Shown piece after piece: positions 16,005 to 24,269 of a stretch of DNA of 36,204 nt. The stretch covers positions 1 through 36,204 of the forward strand of contig CAZLMW010000083.1 in the NCBI GenBank assembly GCA_964560875.1. Reading direction: 5' to 3'. The translations under genes and the position numbers were made by a program. Below the pieces are notes generated by a model. The model had not been told where the DNA came from. It did no database searches and worked only from the letters and a program-made list of their open reading frames with translations. The number at the start of each line of letters is the position of its first letter. Position 1 is the first letter of the stretch. This DNA is from CAZLMW01 sp964560875 (GTDB taxonomy: Bacteria; Myxococcota_A; UBA9042).

Positions 16005-16400
16005 ATGCAAAGGCGAATCTTCTTGTCGCTTTGTGGCGGCGCCGCAGCTGGCGGAGCGTTGGCGTTGGTGGCACCTCAGCTGCCGCGCTGGCTCGCCGGT
16101 GCTGTTCGAGTCCAGGCAGGCACACTGTTTCCTGGCGCAACGTTGCAGGCATCCGTGGCTGATCACGCACCCGACGGTGCGCTGCTTGTGACCGTTGTCG
16201 AACACGAACAGGTCGCCCATCCCCTGCAGACCGAGGCTGCCATCGCCGGCCAAGACCACGCGCTGACCGTTCCCTACCCGTTCGCCGATGTCGTTCCGGG
16301 CAAGTATGTGGTGTACGTCGAGCTACGCCACGGAGCCCGCACGCTCGAACGCGTCGAGGCGGGTAGCTACTCGCTGCGTCGGGTTCGATTCTCTGCATGA
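16005..16400 (+). CDS. Small exported protein with Tat-like signal
   Basis: A 131-residue predicted exported protein. The N-terminus MQRRIFLSLCGGAAAGGALAL fits a Tat signal: QRRIFLS resembles S/T-RRxFLK, followed by a Gly/Ala-rich hydrophobic stretch. Residues about 38-130 look like a single beta-sandwich (TLQASVADHA, ALLVTVVEHEQV, ALTVPYPFADVVPGKYVVYVEL). The stop overlaps the VWA gene in ATGA, so the two are coupled. There is no Shine-Dalgarno sequence. A weak -35/-10 pair (TTGTTC, 17 bp, TATGTT at 15970-15998) would place the transcript start at the ATG itself, so it may be leaderless. Family not recognised. Confidence 0.7.
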   Translation: MQRRIFLSLCGGAAAGGALALVAPQLPRWLAGAVRVQAGTLFPGATLQASVADHAPDGALLVTVVEHEQVAHPLQTEAAIAGQDHALTVPYPFADVVPGKYVVYVELRHGARTLERVEAGSYSLRRVRFSA

Positions 16401-18091
16401 TGATGCGCCCAACAAGCCCCATGCGGCCGTCGGTCGCCGTCGCTATCGCCGTCGCCTGCGCTGCAGTCGTCCCGACCGACGCCGAAGCAGGACGCGCCGC
16501 TCACGTCCAGGAGACACCGCCGATCGTGCTCCCACAAGCGCGCATCGACGCCATCGACGTCAGTGAGTTTCCCAAGGTGCGCGTGCTGGCCACGGTGCTG
16601 GACCGACTCGGACGCCCGCTCGACGTCAAGGCGATCAAGAAGCTCGAGGTCCTCGACGGCAAACGTCGGCAGGCGGAACCGTACGCCGAGTTCGTAAACG
16701 GTGTGGCGACCGGCGAACGCAAGGACGCCGTACTCAAGGCCGCCAGCAAAGCAAAGGTCAAGCACTCCGCCGTGGTCGTGGTGTTGGGCCACCGTCACAA
16801 GGCGCTTGGCAGTGGCAGCCTGGGTCCCCGCGTCAAGGACAGCTTGCAGCCGCTGTTCAAGGCGTTTGGCAAGACCGATCGCGTCAACGTGATCTTCTAC
16901 AACGACCGCATCTACAGCCTCGTGCAGCTCAAGGGCCGTTCCAAGGGGCTGAGCGATCTCGAGTTCATGCGCAACAGCAAGGTCAATTGCGGCCACGCGC
17001 GCGATGAAGCGATCTCGGGCCGACCGATCACCCTTGGCGATCCGGGCAAGGAGTTCGCACCCGGCACCGACCTCTGCGGACTCGCCGCGGACGCCAAGAC
17101 GGTTCTCAAGCGCACCCAATCCAAGGCGTTCGAAGGCTATTTCCCTCGCCTGTTCAACCTCGGTCGGCCGTTCTTCGAGCCCAAACGCTACTGCGCTCCC
17201 CCCAAGGAAGCCCTCGGCGTGTGGGGCGAATTCTCGCCGGAGAACTACAAGGAAAAAGCCGAGAAATGGACGACTGACAAGGAAAAGGGACTCGCGGTCG
17301 AATGGACGACGTCAGCGTTCGATGAAGCGCTCAAGATGATGATGCGCGATGGGCGTCCAGACGAGCAGAAGAGCATCATTATCATCTCCGACGGCCGCGA
17401 CGGCTACCTCAACGAGCTCGACCTCTGCCGCCGTTTCCCACCCAAGAAATGCGCGCAGCGCTCCAGCCGACGATTGCGTGAAGCCTGTGTGCGCGAGTCC
17501 CTCAAGGCCAAGCTCGTCGCACGCCAGACACAGTTCCGGGACAAGGCGGTCCACTGGATCGGCATCGCCCGCGCGTCGGGCATCCGCATCTTCGGCGTCG
17601 GGCTGGCCATGCTCGGCGAGGCCTATGATCTCGAGCGAATCCGCCTGCTGGCGGAACGCACCGGCGGCACCTATCGCCAGGCAGAGACGGAAGGCCGCGT
17701 CGGCTCCAAGGTCGATCAGATGGCGCGCGAAGTGCTCGGTCAGGTCGTGATCGATTTCGAGCACCAGGCGCCGGACGAAGCCGGTGAGAAGCTGTCGTTG
17801 AAGCTGAAGATGAAGCTCGACCGGACCATGTTCTCGGGCAACACAAAGCAGACCACGCGGCCGTTCAAAGTCGCGATTCCCGCCCGCAGGTCGTTCAAGG
17901 ATATGGCGGTCGATATGGTCACCGACGTGCTCGTCAGCTTCCAGGAAGCGGTGGGCTACAAGTGGTACGTCATCATCGGCATCACGGTCATCGTCATCTT
18001 CACGATCCTGTTTCTGCTGATTTCGTTCTTCGTCATTCGCGGCATCTTCCGGCTCTTGGGGCGCATCTTCGGCAGCAAGGAGGAGGAATGA
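16397..18091 (+). CDS. VWA-domain protein with degenerate MIDAS and C-terminal membrane anchor
   Basis: A 564-residue protein with an N-terminal signal peptide (VAVAIAVACAAVVPTDAEA), a VWA-like domain spread over about 120-460, and one C-terminal membrane helix (523-548) ending in a short charged tail (RLLGRIFGSKEEE). VWA features are the strand HSAVVVVLGHRH at 123-134, VNVIFYNDRIY, KSIIIISDGRDGYL (Asp332), GIRIFGVGLAM and LAERTGGTYRQAE. The metal-binding DxSxS expected after the first strand is missing: GHRHKALGSGS stands there. Six cysteines in two groups may make disulfides, consistent with a periplasmic location. It overlaps its neighbours by 4 bp on both sides. The domain would face the periplasm as a protein-binding module; the partner is probably encoded next door. 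Confidence 0.8.
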   Translation: MMMRPTSPMRPSVAVAIAVACAAVVPTDAEAGRAAHVQETPPIVLPQARIDAIDVSEFPKVRVLATVLDRLGRPLDVKAIKKLEVLDGKRRQAEPYAEFVNGVATGERKDAVLKAASKAKVKHSAVVVVLGHRHKALGSGSLGPRVKDSLQPLFKAFGKTDRVNVIFYNDRIYSLVQLKGRSKGLSDLEFMRNSKVNCGHARDEAISGRPITLGDPGKEFAPGTDLCGLAADAKTVLKRTQSKAFEGYFPRLFNLGRPFFEPKRYCAPPKEALGVWGEFSPENYKEKAEKWTTDKEKGLAVEWTTSAFDEALKMMMRDGRPDEQKSIIIISDGRDGYLNELDLCRRFPPKKCAQRSSRRLREACVRESLKAKLVARQTQFRDKAVHWIGIARASGIRIFGVGLAMLGEAYDLERIRLLAERTGGTYRQAETEGRVGSKVDQMAREVLGQVVIDFEHQAPDEAGEKLSLKLKMKLDRTMFSGNTKQTTRPFKVAIPARRSFKDMAVDMVTDVLVSFQEAVGYKWYVIIGITVIVIFTILFLLISFFVIRGIFRLLGRIFGSKEEE

Positions 18092-20553
18092 GCGACGATC
18101 CCATCATGGTCGCGCAGGCCGATCCCGGGCTGGTTCCACGCAAGACGGTCGACAGCTCATGTCCGGCTCGCGCGAGCGAAGCCATCGTCGTCGCGGGCCG
18201 CAAGGTCCCGGTTTCGGGCGCCTGCATCGTCAACTTCGAGGACGACAAGTCCTGGGATTTTCGACGCCTGGTGCATCCCGATCCCAACCGCCAATACGTG
18301 TACGCCCGCAAGGGAGAGAAGGGAAAGCCGACCACTGCGCTGCTCGAGGTGCAGGAAATCGTCGACATGGTGGTGATCCACGCCGACATCACCTACAACG
18401 CACGCACTTGCTACAACGTGCTGAAAAACCGCGGCTTTTCGACACACTTCATGGTCGACTGGGACGGCACGATCTACCAGGCAACCGATGCTGCTCAGCG
18501 GGCGGTGCACGCTCACTCGGACTACATCAAGGGCGTCAATAACCGCTCGATCGGCATCGATATGAACTGCCTGCAGTTCAATTACGCCCGTCGCGACCAC
18601 GCTTCGACGACCGCGCGCCTGCAGAGCCAGTTCAGCCAACCCGGTGGCGCTCGCCGCATGAGCGACGAGATCGACATCAACGGCGTGCCCTGGAAGAGCT
18701 GGGGCTACACCGAACCGCAGTACGACGCGCTCATCAAGCTGCTACAGGCGCTCGGACGGGAATTCCCCAAGCTCAAGCTCGCAGCGCCAATCGACGAAAC
18801 GGGCCAGGTGATTTGGGGGGTGCCCGGCGACGAAGCCTTCGGTGAAGCCGGCAAATCGATCGGCATCTGGGGCCACATGCACCTGACGGCCCGCAAGTTC
18901 GATCCCGGCCCAGGGTTTGACTGGCAGCGGCTCGTACAGGGGCTTACCAAGGAGCACAATCGCTTCCCGGTGGAGCTGATCACGGGGCGATCGATCCCGA
19001 ACTTGTTGACTGAAAAGGCTGTTTCGGTGCTGGCCGATAAGTTCTATCACAACAACGAGCAGGCGGAGTCTGGCGGCTTCTACCCGATCGGACTCGGCGG
19101 TCAGTGGCACGGAGGACTACACCTGCACCTCGAGGAAGGGGCCGCGGTACGCGCGATGTGCGAGGGCGTCGTGGTTGCCGCCCGAAATGGCCCGAACATG
19201 AGCCCGCTCGGCAGCAACAACTTCGTGCTGATCCGCCACCAAAAGGAGTTCGGTACCAAGGAAGTGCCCAAGACCTTCGTGTTCTATTCGCTGTACATGC
19301 ACCTGCAGCGCTTCGACCAGGCGGTCGACCAGAACATCGACCCGCGCAAGAAGCCCAACCCCAAGGCCGCCCCGCAATGGGTGACCGCCGCCAAGCGCAT
19401 CAAGACCGGCGAAGACGAAGCCGACGAGGCCGAAGCGGAAGCGCGCGAGAAGAAGAACAAGAAGCGCCGCAAGAAGAAGGACGCCGACGACCTGGAAGAC
19501 GAGGAGCTCGAAAAATCGGACGACAAACCGGAAGACGACGACGTGGACCTCGACGAGGACATCGAAGAGGACGAGCACAAGTACAAGAAGGAGAGTCCAT
19601 TCCTGAAGGTCGGCGGCCGCTTGCAGGCGCTTGAGCGCGGTGAGGTGGCGACGTTCAAGCTCGACGGAACCGACCAAACCAAGGTCGCGGCGGGCGACAC
19701 GATCGGGCGCGTGGGCGTGTTCGGCGACGAAGACGGCGGCGAAGGTGGGCTGCTCCACGTCGAGATCTTCGCGGACGGAACATGGCGCGAGGTGGTCGAT
19801 CTACTCGGCGTGCACGGCGCGCATTGGATCGAGATGGAAGCCGACATCGACGACAACCTGACCGTCGACACCGATGACCTGCTGCGACTCGTGATGCCCG
19901 ACAACTTCGGCACCGCCAAACCCAAAGTCGGCGACTTCGTGTTCGTCGGCAAGGGCGTGTCAGAAGACGACATCCTCGACTTCTTTCACAACGACGTCGG
20001 CGGCCCGAGCGCTCCGAAAGTACGCGCGCGCAAGGCGATTACGCGGCACGTTTCGGAGTGGAGCGACAAGGTCAACTGGATCAAGAGCATGGCCGGCGCC
20101 CAGGGGTGGGACGAGGCGGTCACCAACCTCAACGATATGCTGCAGGACCAACGCGGCGCTTGGCTGCAGACGCTCTTCGCCGAGCAGATTCGTCGTCACC
20201 TGCCGTTTATCTGGCTGACAGACATCGTGGCCGAAGAAGTCGGGCTCGAGGAGTTCGACGGCCAGCTCTACCACTTCCACCCGATCCATTTCCTGATGTG
20301 GCTGACTTTCCACACCAACACCCGCGTGCGTGTGCTTGCAAAGGGCCGCAGCAAGAAAGAGCTCAAGCGCCTTCGCAAGCGGGAAAAGAAGAACGAGGAC
20401 CGGCTGCGGAAGTTGATGCAGTTTGAAGATTTCGACCACGGCTCACCGTTTGAAGACGATGAGTTCGAAGTGAGCGACCCCACCGAAGTGCTGCAGGATT
20501 TGTGGCAAACGCCGCCGTTGCAAGGCGATTGGCAGCTGGAGGACTGGGAGTGA
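18088..20553 (+). CDS. N-acetylmuramoyl-L-alanine amidase fused to split M23-like domain
   Basis: An 821-residue protein starting at ATG 18088, which overlaps the VWA stop and follows a strong SD (AAGGAGGAGGA). Domain 1 (about 90-290) is an Amidase_2 fold: zinc ligand candidates H98 (VVIHADIT), H141 or H143 (RAVHAHSD) and H263 (GHMHLTARKFDPG, Asp272). Domain 2 (about 335-565) resembles M23 endopeptidases: HGGLH (H341, H345 in place of the usual Asp), YMHL (H405) and GLLHVEI (H557), where the first His of HxH is Leu555. A highly charged Lys/Glu/Asp segment (about 438-505) interrupts domain 2. The remaining 260 residues are helical and unassigned. No signal peptide or membrane segment is visible. 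Amidase activity on peptidoglycan is probable; the M23 domain may be inactive. Confidence 0.8.
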   Translation: MSDDPIMVAQADPGLVPRKTVDSSCPARASEAIVVAGRKVPVSGACIVNFEDDKSWDFRRLVHPDPNRQYVYARKGEKGKPTTALLEVQEIVDMVVIHADITYNARTCYNVLKNRGFSTHFMVDWDGTIYQATDAAQRAVHAHSDYIKGVNNRSIGIDMNCLQFNYARRDHASTTARLQSQFSQPGGARRMSDEIDINGVPWKSWGYTEPQYDALIKLLQALGREFPKLKLAAPIDETGQVIWGVPGDEAFGEAGKSIGIWGHMHLTARKFDPGPGFDWQRLVQGLTKEHNRFPVELITGRSIPNLLTEKAVSVLADKFYHNNEQAESGGFYPIGLGGQWHGGLHLHLEEGAAVRAMCEGVVVAARNGPNMSPLGSNNFVLIRHQKEFGTKEVPKTFVFYSLYMHLQRFDQAVDQNIDPRKKPNPKAAPQWVTAAKRIKTGEDEADEAEAEAREKKNKKRRKKKDADDLEDEELEKSDDKPEDDDVDLDEDIEEDEHKYKKESPFLKVGGRLQALERGEVATFKLDGTDQTKVAAGDTIGRVGVFGDEDGGEGGLLHVEIFADGTWREVVDLLGVHGAHWIEMEADIDDNLTVDTDDLLRLVMPDNFGTAKPKVGDFVFVGKGVSEDDILDFFHNDVGGPSAPKVRARKAITRHVSEWSDKVNWIKSMAGAQGWDEAVTNLNDMLQDQRGAWLQTLFAEQIRRHLPFIWLTDIVAEEVGLEEFDGQLYHFHPIHFLMWLTFHTNTRVRVLAKGRSKKELKRLRKREKKNEDRLRKLMQFEDFDHGSPFEDDEFEVSDPTEVLQDLWQTPPLQGDWQLEDWE

Positions 20554-21041
20554 GCAAGCCCGAGACCATCGCGTTTTACCCCGGCTCGTTCGATCCGCTG
20601 ACCAACGGTCACAAAGATATCGTCGAGCGCGCGCTGCGTGTCTTTGACCGCGTCATCGTGGCCCTCGCTCAGAATGTCTCGAAGACCGGCCTGTTCAGCC
20701 TCGAGGAACGCAAGGAGCTGGTCCGACAGACCTTTGTCGGCAAAGCGGTCGAGGTCGTCATCTTCGAAGGCCTGATGGTGAAAGCGGCGCGAAATCACGG
20801 CGCTACCAGCGTTCTCCGTGGTCTACGGGGCGTCTCGGACTTCGAATACGAGTTCCAGCTGGCAACGATGAACAAGACGCTCGCGCCAGAGCTCGAAACA
20901 GTCTTCATGATGACCGAGAAGCACAACTTCTACGTGTCAAGCAAACTGGTCCGCGAAGTAGCCAGTCTCGGCGGCGATGTCAGCGAGGTCGTTCCGCCGC
21001 ACATCCTCGAAGCCCTCGGCAAGAAGTACGGCAACGCTTAG
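20550..21041 (+). CDS. coaD: Phosphopantetheine adenylyltransferase
   Basis: A 163-residue nucleotidyltransferase that makes dephospho-CoA from 4'-phosphopantetheine and ATP, the penultimate step in coenzyme A synthesis. Diagnostic motifs: FYPGSFDPLTNGHKDIVERA with the TxGH-type signature, EGLMVKAARNHGATSVLRGLRG, DFEYEFQLATMN, and SSKLVREVASLGGDVSEVVP near the end. The length is typical. GTG 20550 is chosen because it overlaps the previous stop by 4 bp (GTGA) and has GGAGG upstream; an earlier GTG at 20502 would add 16 residues absent from the family. It is cytoplasmic and the last gene of the dnaK-to-coaD series. Confidence 0.96.
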   Translation: MSKPETIAFYPGSFDPLTNGHKDIVERALRVFDRVIVALAQNVSKTGLFSLEERKELVRQTFVGKAVEVVIFEGLMVKAARNHGATSVLRGLRGVSDFEYEFQLATMNKTLAPELETVFMMTEKHNFYVSSKLVREVASLGGDVSEVVPPHILEALGKKYGNA

Positions 21042-21103
21042 CCGGAACCACCGGACGCGCCAACTCGGCCACCAATCCAAAGACTCGCTGGCACCGAACG
21101 TGG

Positions 21104-21169
21104 TCACCGAGGCATCAACCTCGCCACCACCGTCTTCCCCAGATCCTGTCCCTCGGACAGTCCCAAACG
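21104..21169. repeat. Hairpin-bearing repeat unit, copy 1
   Basis: First copy of a roughly 66-bp element whose second copy starts 92 bp later. It contains two hairpins: CGAGG/CCTCG with a 6-nt loop, and CTGTCC/GGACAG with a CTC loop. It lies between the convergent coaD and small-protein genes and may help terminate transcription, but has no T-run. Confidence 0.75.
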
Positions 21170-21195
21170 AGACGCTACGGCGGCGACGACCGTGA

Positions 21196-21262
21196 TCACC
21201 GAGGCACCAACCTCGCCACCACCGTCTTCCCAAAACCCTGTCCCTCGGACAGTCCTAAAACG
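21196..21262. repeat. Hairpin-bearing repeat unit, copy 2
   Basis: Second copy of the element, about 90 percent identical to copy 1. The stems are unchanged; the differences lie in one loop, the linker and the right end. Its right end overlaps the last codons and TAG stop (21255-21257) of the minus-strand small-protein gene. Confidence 0.75.
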
Positions 21263-21584
21263 GTCGCTTGAGTGCGCCGGCCAAGATGCGGTCGACGAAT
21301 GACTGCTTGAACTCGATGGCCTGGTACTGGAAGTCACTGCGCGCGAGGACGAAGAAGACCGCGGGCTTGAAGATGCGGCCCTCAATCTCGGCGACACCGA
21401 GGTCGGTCGAACCGCCGCCGCCACCATCACTGCCACCTTCGTAGTCGCTGACGGTGATGCGGCCCTTACCGCGGACGCTCTCTCGCTTCTTCTTCTCTTG
21501 CCCGAACACCATGGAGACCGGAGCGACCATCACGAGGATGGCGGCCACTGCAGCGATTCGCTTGGCGAGTGTGCGCTTGTTCAT
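21255..21584 (-). CDS. Small secreted protein at the end of the TPR operon
   Basis: A 109-residue predicted exported protein, last gene of the minus-strand TPR operon. The signal peptide (MNKRTLAKRIAAVAAILVMV to about residue 26) is followed by a basic patch (KKKRESVRGKGR), a Gly-rich linker (GGSDGGGGGS) and a C-terminal segment EIEGRIFKPAVFFVLARSDF plus a helix. That last segment resembles energy-transducer or assembly proteins whose C-terminus contacts partners, but I cannot name a family. The ATG at 21584 is preferred over the one at 21590 because GGAGA is then at normal SD spacing. It starts 29 nt after the GltE-like gene. If the cluster is Glt-like, it holds the position after GltE. Confidence 0.7.
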   Translation of the reverse strand: MNKRTLAKRIAAVAAILVMVAPVSMVFGQEKKKRESVRGKGRITVSDYEGGSDGGGGGSTDLGVAEIEGRIFKPAVFFVLARSDFQYQAIEFKQSFVDRILAGALKRPF

Positions 21585-21613
21585 CAGCATTCTCCGGACG
21601 TCGGCCTACCGAG

Positions 21614-24269
21614 TTATGCCGGAGGCGGGGGAGGCGGCGCGTCGTCGTCACCACCGGGAGGCGGCGGGGGCGGGGGTGCATCATCACCACCGGGCGGGGG
21701 AGGAGGCGTAGGTGAGTCGTCCGGCTTCTTGTCGTCCGGCTTCTTCTCGCCGCCACCATCGGGTGGGGGCGGGGCCGGCGCGTCACCACCGCCGGGCGGC
21801 GGGGGCGGAGCGGGCGAGTCATCACCACCACCGGGAGGCGGGGGCGGAGCGGGCGAGTCATCACCACCGCCGGGAGGCGGGGGCGGAGCGGGCGAGTCAT
21901 CACCACCGCCGGGCGGCGGGGGCGGAGCGGGCGAGTCACCACCGCCGGGAGGCGGGGGCGGAGCGGGCGAGTCATCACCACCGCCGGGAGGCGGGGGCGN
22001 NNNNNNNNNNNNNNNNNNNNNNNNNNNNNNNNNNNNNNNNNNNNNNNNNNNNNNNNNNNNNNNNNNNNNNNNNNNNNNNNNNNNNNNNNNNNNNNNNNNG
22101 AGCGGGCGAGTCACCGCCACCACCGGGAGGCGGCGGGGTGGGCGCATCGCCACCACCGGGAGGCGGCGGGGTGGGCGCATCGCCACCACCGGGAGGCGGA
22201 GGAGGCGGTGCATCGCCACCACCGGGAGGCGGAGGAGGCGGAGCGGGCGAGTCACCACCGGGCGGCGGCGGAGCGGGCGAATCACCTGCACCGGCGGGAG
22301 GCGGAGGCGGCGCATCGGCACCACCACCATCGGCAGGTGGAGGCGGAGGCGCGGGGGCATCGGTTCCAGGCGGCGGCGGCGGCGCGCCAGGGTCGCTTCC
22401 ATCGGCGGGCGGCAGATCGCCACCGGCGGGCGGGGGGGCGGGGGCGGCTGCACCACCACCATCGGCGGGCGGAGGGGCCCCCATGTCACCACCGGGCGCA
22501 TCGGTCGGTGTCGCGGCAGCGGCGGCAGCGGCGGCTTCGGCGGCCTTGCGAGCCTCTTCCTCGGCCTTCTTGCGCGCTTCTTCTTCAGCCTTGATCTTGT
22601 TTTCCGCTTCGATCTTCTTCGCCTCGTCCGCGGCCTTGGCCTGGTCGACCGCGATCTTCTTCATGTTCTTGGCTTCGGAGATGTAGTCGTCAACCGGATC
22701 GTTGGGCTTGGGCGACGAACGCAACGACTTGTACTTCGTGAAATAGTCCACGGCGACGTCGTAACGTTTGACCTGGTCCGCGATCAGCTCTTTGTTCTCC
22801 AAGTACAGGATGCCCATGTTGAAGATTGGGGCTGGGTGATTGGGCCGCTGCTTCATCGCGCGCTCGTACTCCGCCTTGGCCTTGTTGGCTCTATCTGGGT
22901 CGCGCGTGATGCGGTAAGCGTTGCCAAGGTTGAGACGGGCCTCGAAGAAATTCGGCTCGTACTCCAAGGCCTTGTAGAACGCGTTGACGGCTTCGGTGCC
23001 CTTCTTGGCGACGAGCCACGTGATGCCGAAGTTGTTCCAAGCCTCCGGGTAGTTGGGGCGATAGCTAACGGCCTTCTTAAAGTGACCGCGAGCCTCCTCG
23101 TAGCGCTTCTTGTGCAGCGCCATCATGCCGTACACGTAGAAGATGTGCGCGAGCCCGTAGTCCTTGCCGATGGACTCAGCCTTGCTGCCACGCAGCCCGT
23201 TGGAGCCGCGCGAAATCCGCTTGTCGTACTGGGTGAGCTTCGGACCTGTCTGACCTTCGATCTTCGTCTCGGCCGTGGCGGATGGTTCTTTCTCGCCTTC
23301 TTTGGTCGGAGCCGCGGTGTAGATGTTGTAGGCCTCATCGATGGCCAGCTTCGCCAGACCGCGACGCCCAAGCCCCAAGTAGGTCTCGCCCAGCAGGCGC
23401 AGCGTCTCGGGGTTGTTGTGGTCGATACGCAGCGCCTTGATGCAGATCTGCAGCGACTCGTTGTACCGCTTGGCACCGTTGAGCAGCATCGCCTTGGCGT
23501 TGAGGAGCATCGCGTCCTTGCGGCGTCGGGCGAGCGCCATGTCGACGTGGCTCAGCCCCGCCTCGGGATTGCCATTGCGCAGGTGAACGACGGCCAGCAA
23601 GAAGATCGCGCGAGAGAAGGTCGGGTTGATGCCGATCGCTTTTTCGAGGCTCGAGACGGCGTCCTGGTGCGCGCCCGTTCGCCACTGAACGTACGCGAGG
23701 TTGTACCAAGCAGTGGCTGACTGCGGATCGAGTTCGGTCGCGGCGGAGAAGTCCTGGCGCGCGTCGAAGTAGTTGCCTGTCTTCAGCTTCTCGTAGCCCT
23801 CGTTGAGCTTCATGTCGGCCGGAGAATTGGCTTTCACCACGTAGGCAGTCGGGCTCGCCGCGGAAGCGAGTCGAGCGGGCTGGCCGGCACCGGGTTGGGT
23901 GGTCGGGGGAGCGGCACCACCGGGAGGCGCGGGCGGCTGATCGGCACCGGGGGGGGCGGGCGGCTGATCGGCTCCGGGAGGCGCAGGAGGCTGATCTCCG
24001 GCCGGCCGATCACCACCAGCGGGGGCGTCGGGCGGAGGCGGTGCGGTACCGGGCGCATCGCCACCAGGAGGCGCAGGAGGCGGTGGCGCTTCGTCGGCGG
24101 GCGGTTGATCCGCGGCGTTCGACGCAATGTCATCTTGTTTCTTCTCGGCACCACCGCAAGCCGTGACAGTGACCGCGAAAATCGCGGATAGCAGGCAAGC
24201 AGTGGCAATTCGAAAGGCGGGCATCGGCTGCATCGTGAGCGTCGTCGTCATGGTCAGGAGCTTGTTCAT
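21614..24269 (-). CDS. TPR lipoprotein with Pro-rich tail, GltE/AglT-like, interrupted by assembly gap
   Basis: Predicted outer-membrane lipoprotein: signal peptide with lipobox TVTAC near residue 38, a Pro/Ala/Gly/Asp-rich linker (about 50-150), at least eight TPR-like helix pairs (about 150-480: YEKLKTGNYFDARQDFSAA, AWYNLAYVQWRTG, AEYERAMKQRPNHPAPIFNM), a Lys/Glu/Ala coiled coil with an Ala run, then a long tail of Pro-rich repeats. The tail is broken by 100 Ns (22000-22099). If the Ns are removed the two halves stay in frame (about 851 residues), ending at TAA 21614-21616. It resembles the TPR lipoprotein GltE/AglT of Myxococcus gliding motility, and the order after a giant TPR gene agrees; this is by eye only. 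ATG 24269 overlaps the upstream stop (ATGA) and has GGAG. Confidence 0.75.
21620..22350 (-). repeat. Pro/Gly/Asp minisatellite in the lipoprotein tail
   Basis: Tandem coding repeats. Left of the gap the dominant unit is 39 bp, translating to GGGDDSPAPPPPP with a few shorter variants. Right of the gap the units are more divergent (GGGDAPTPPPP, GGGDAPPPPPP). The low complexity explains the scaffold gap. Confidence 0.9.
22000..22099. other. Assembly gap, 100 Ns
   Basis: Exactly 100 undetermined bases, a conventional placeholder rather than a measured length. Both flanks are the same minisatellite and in phase with each other. Confidence 0.98.

Noticed and set aside
22000..22099. Frameshift or gene break at the N stretch
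   Set aside because: The flanks join in frame once the placeholder Ns are removed, so the gene need not be broken.
21712..22686. Plus-strand Gly/Ser-rich open frames across the minisatellite
   Set aside because: They are complements of the Pro-rich coding repeat; the signal peptide, TPRs and stop context support the minus strand only.
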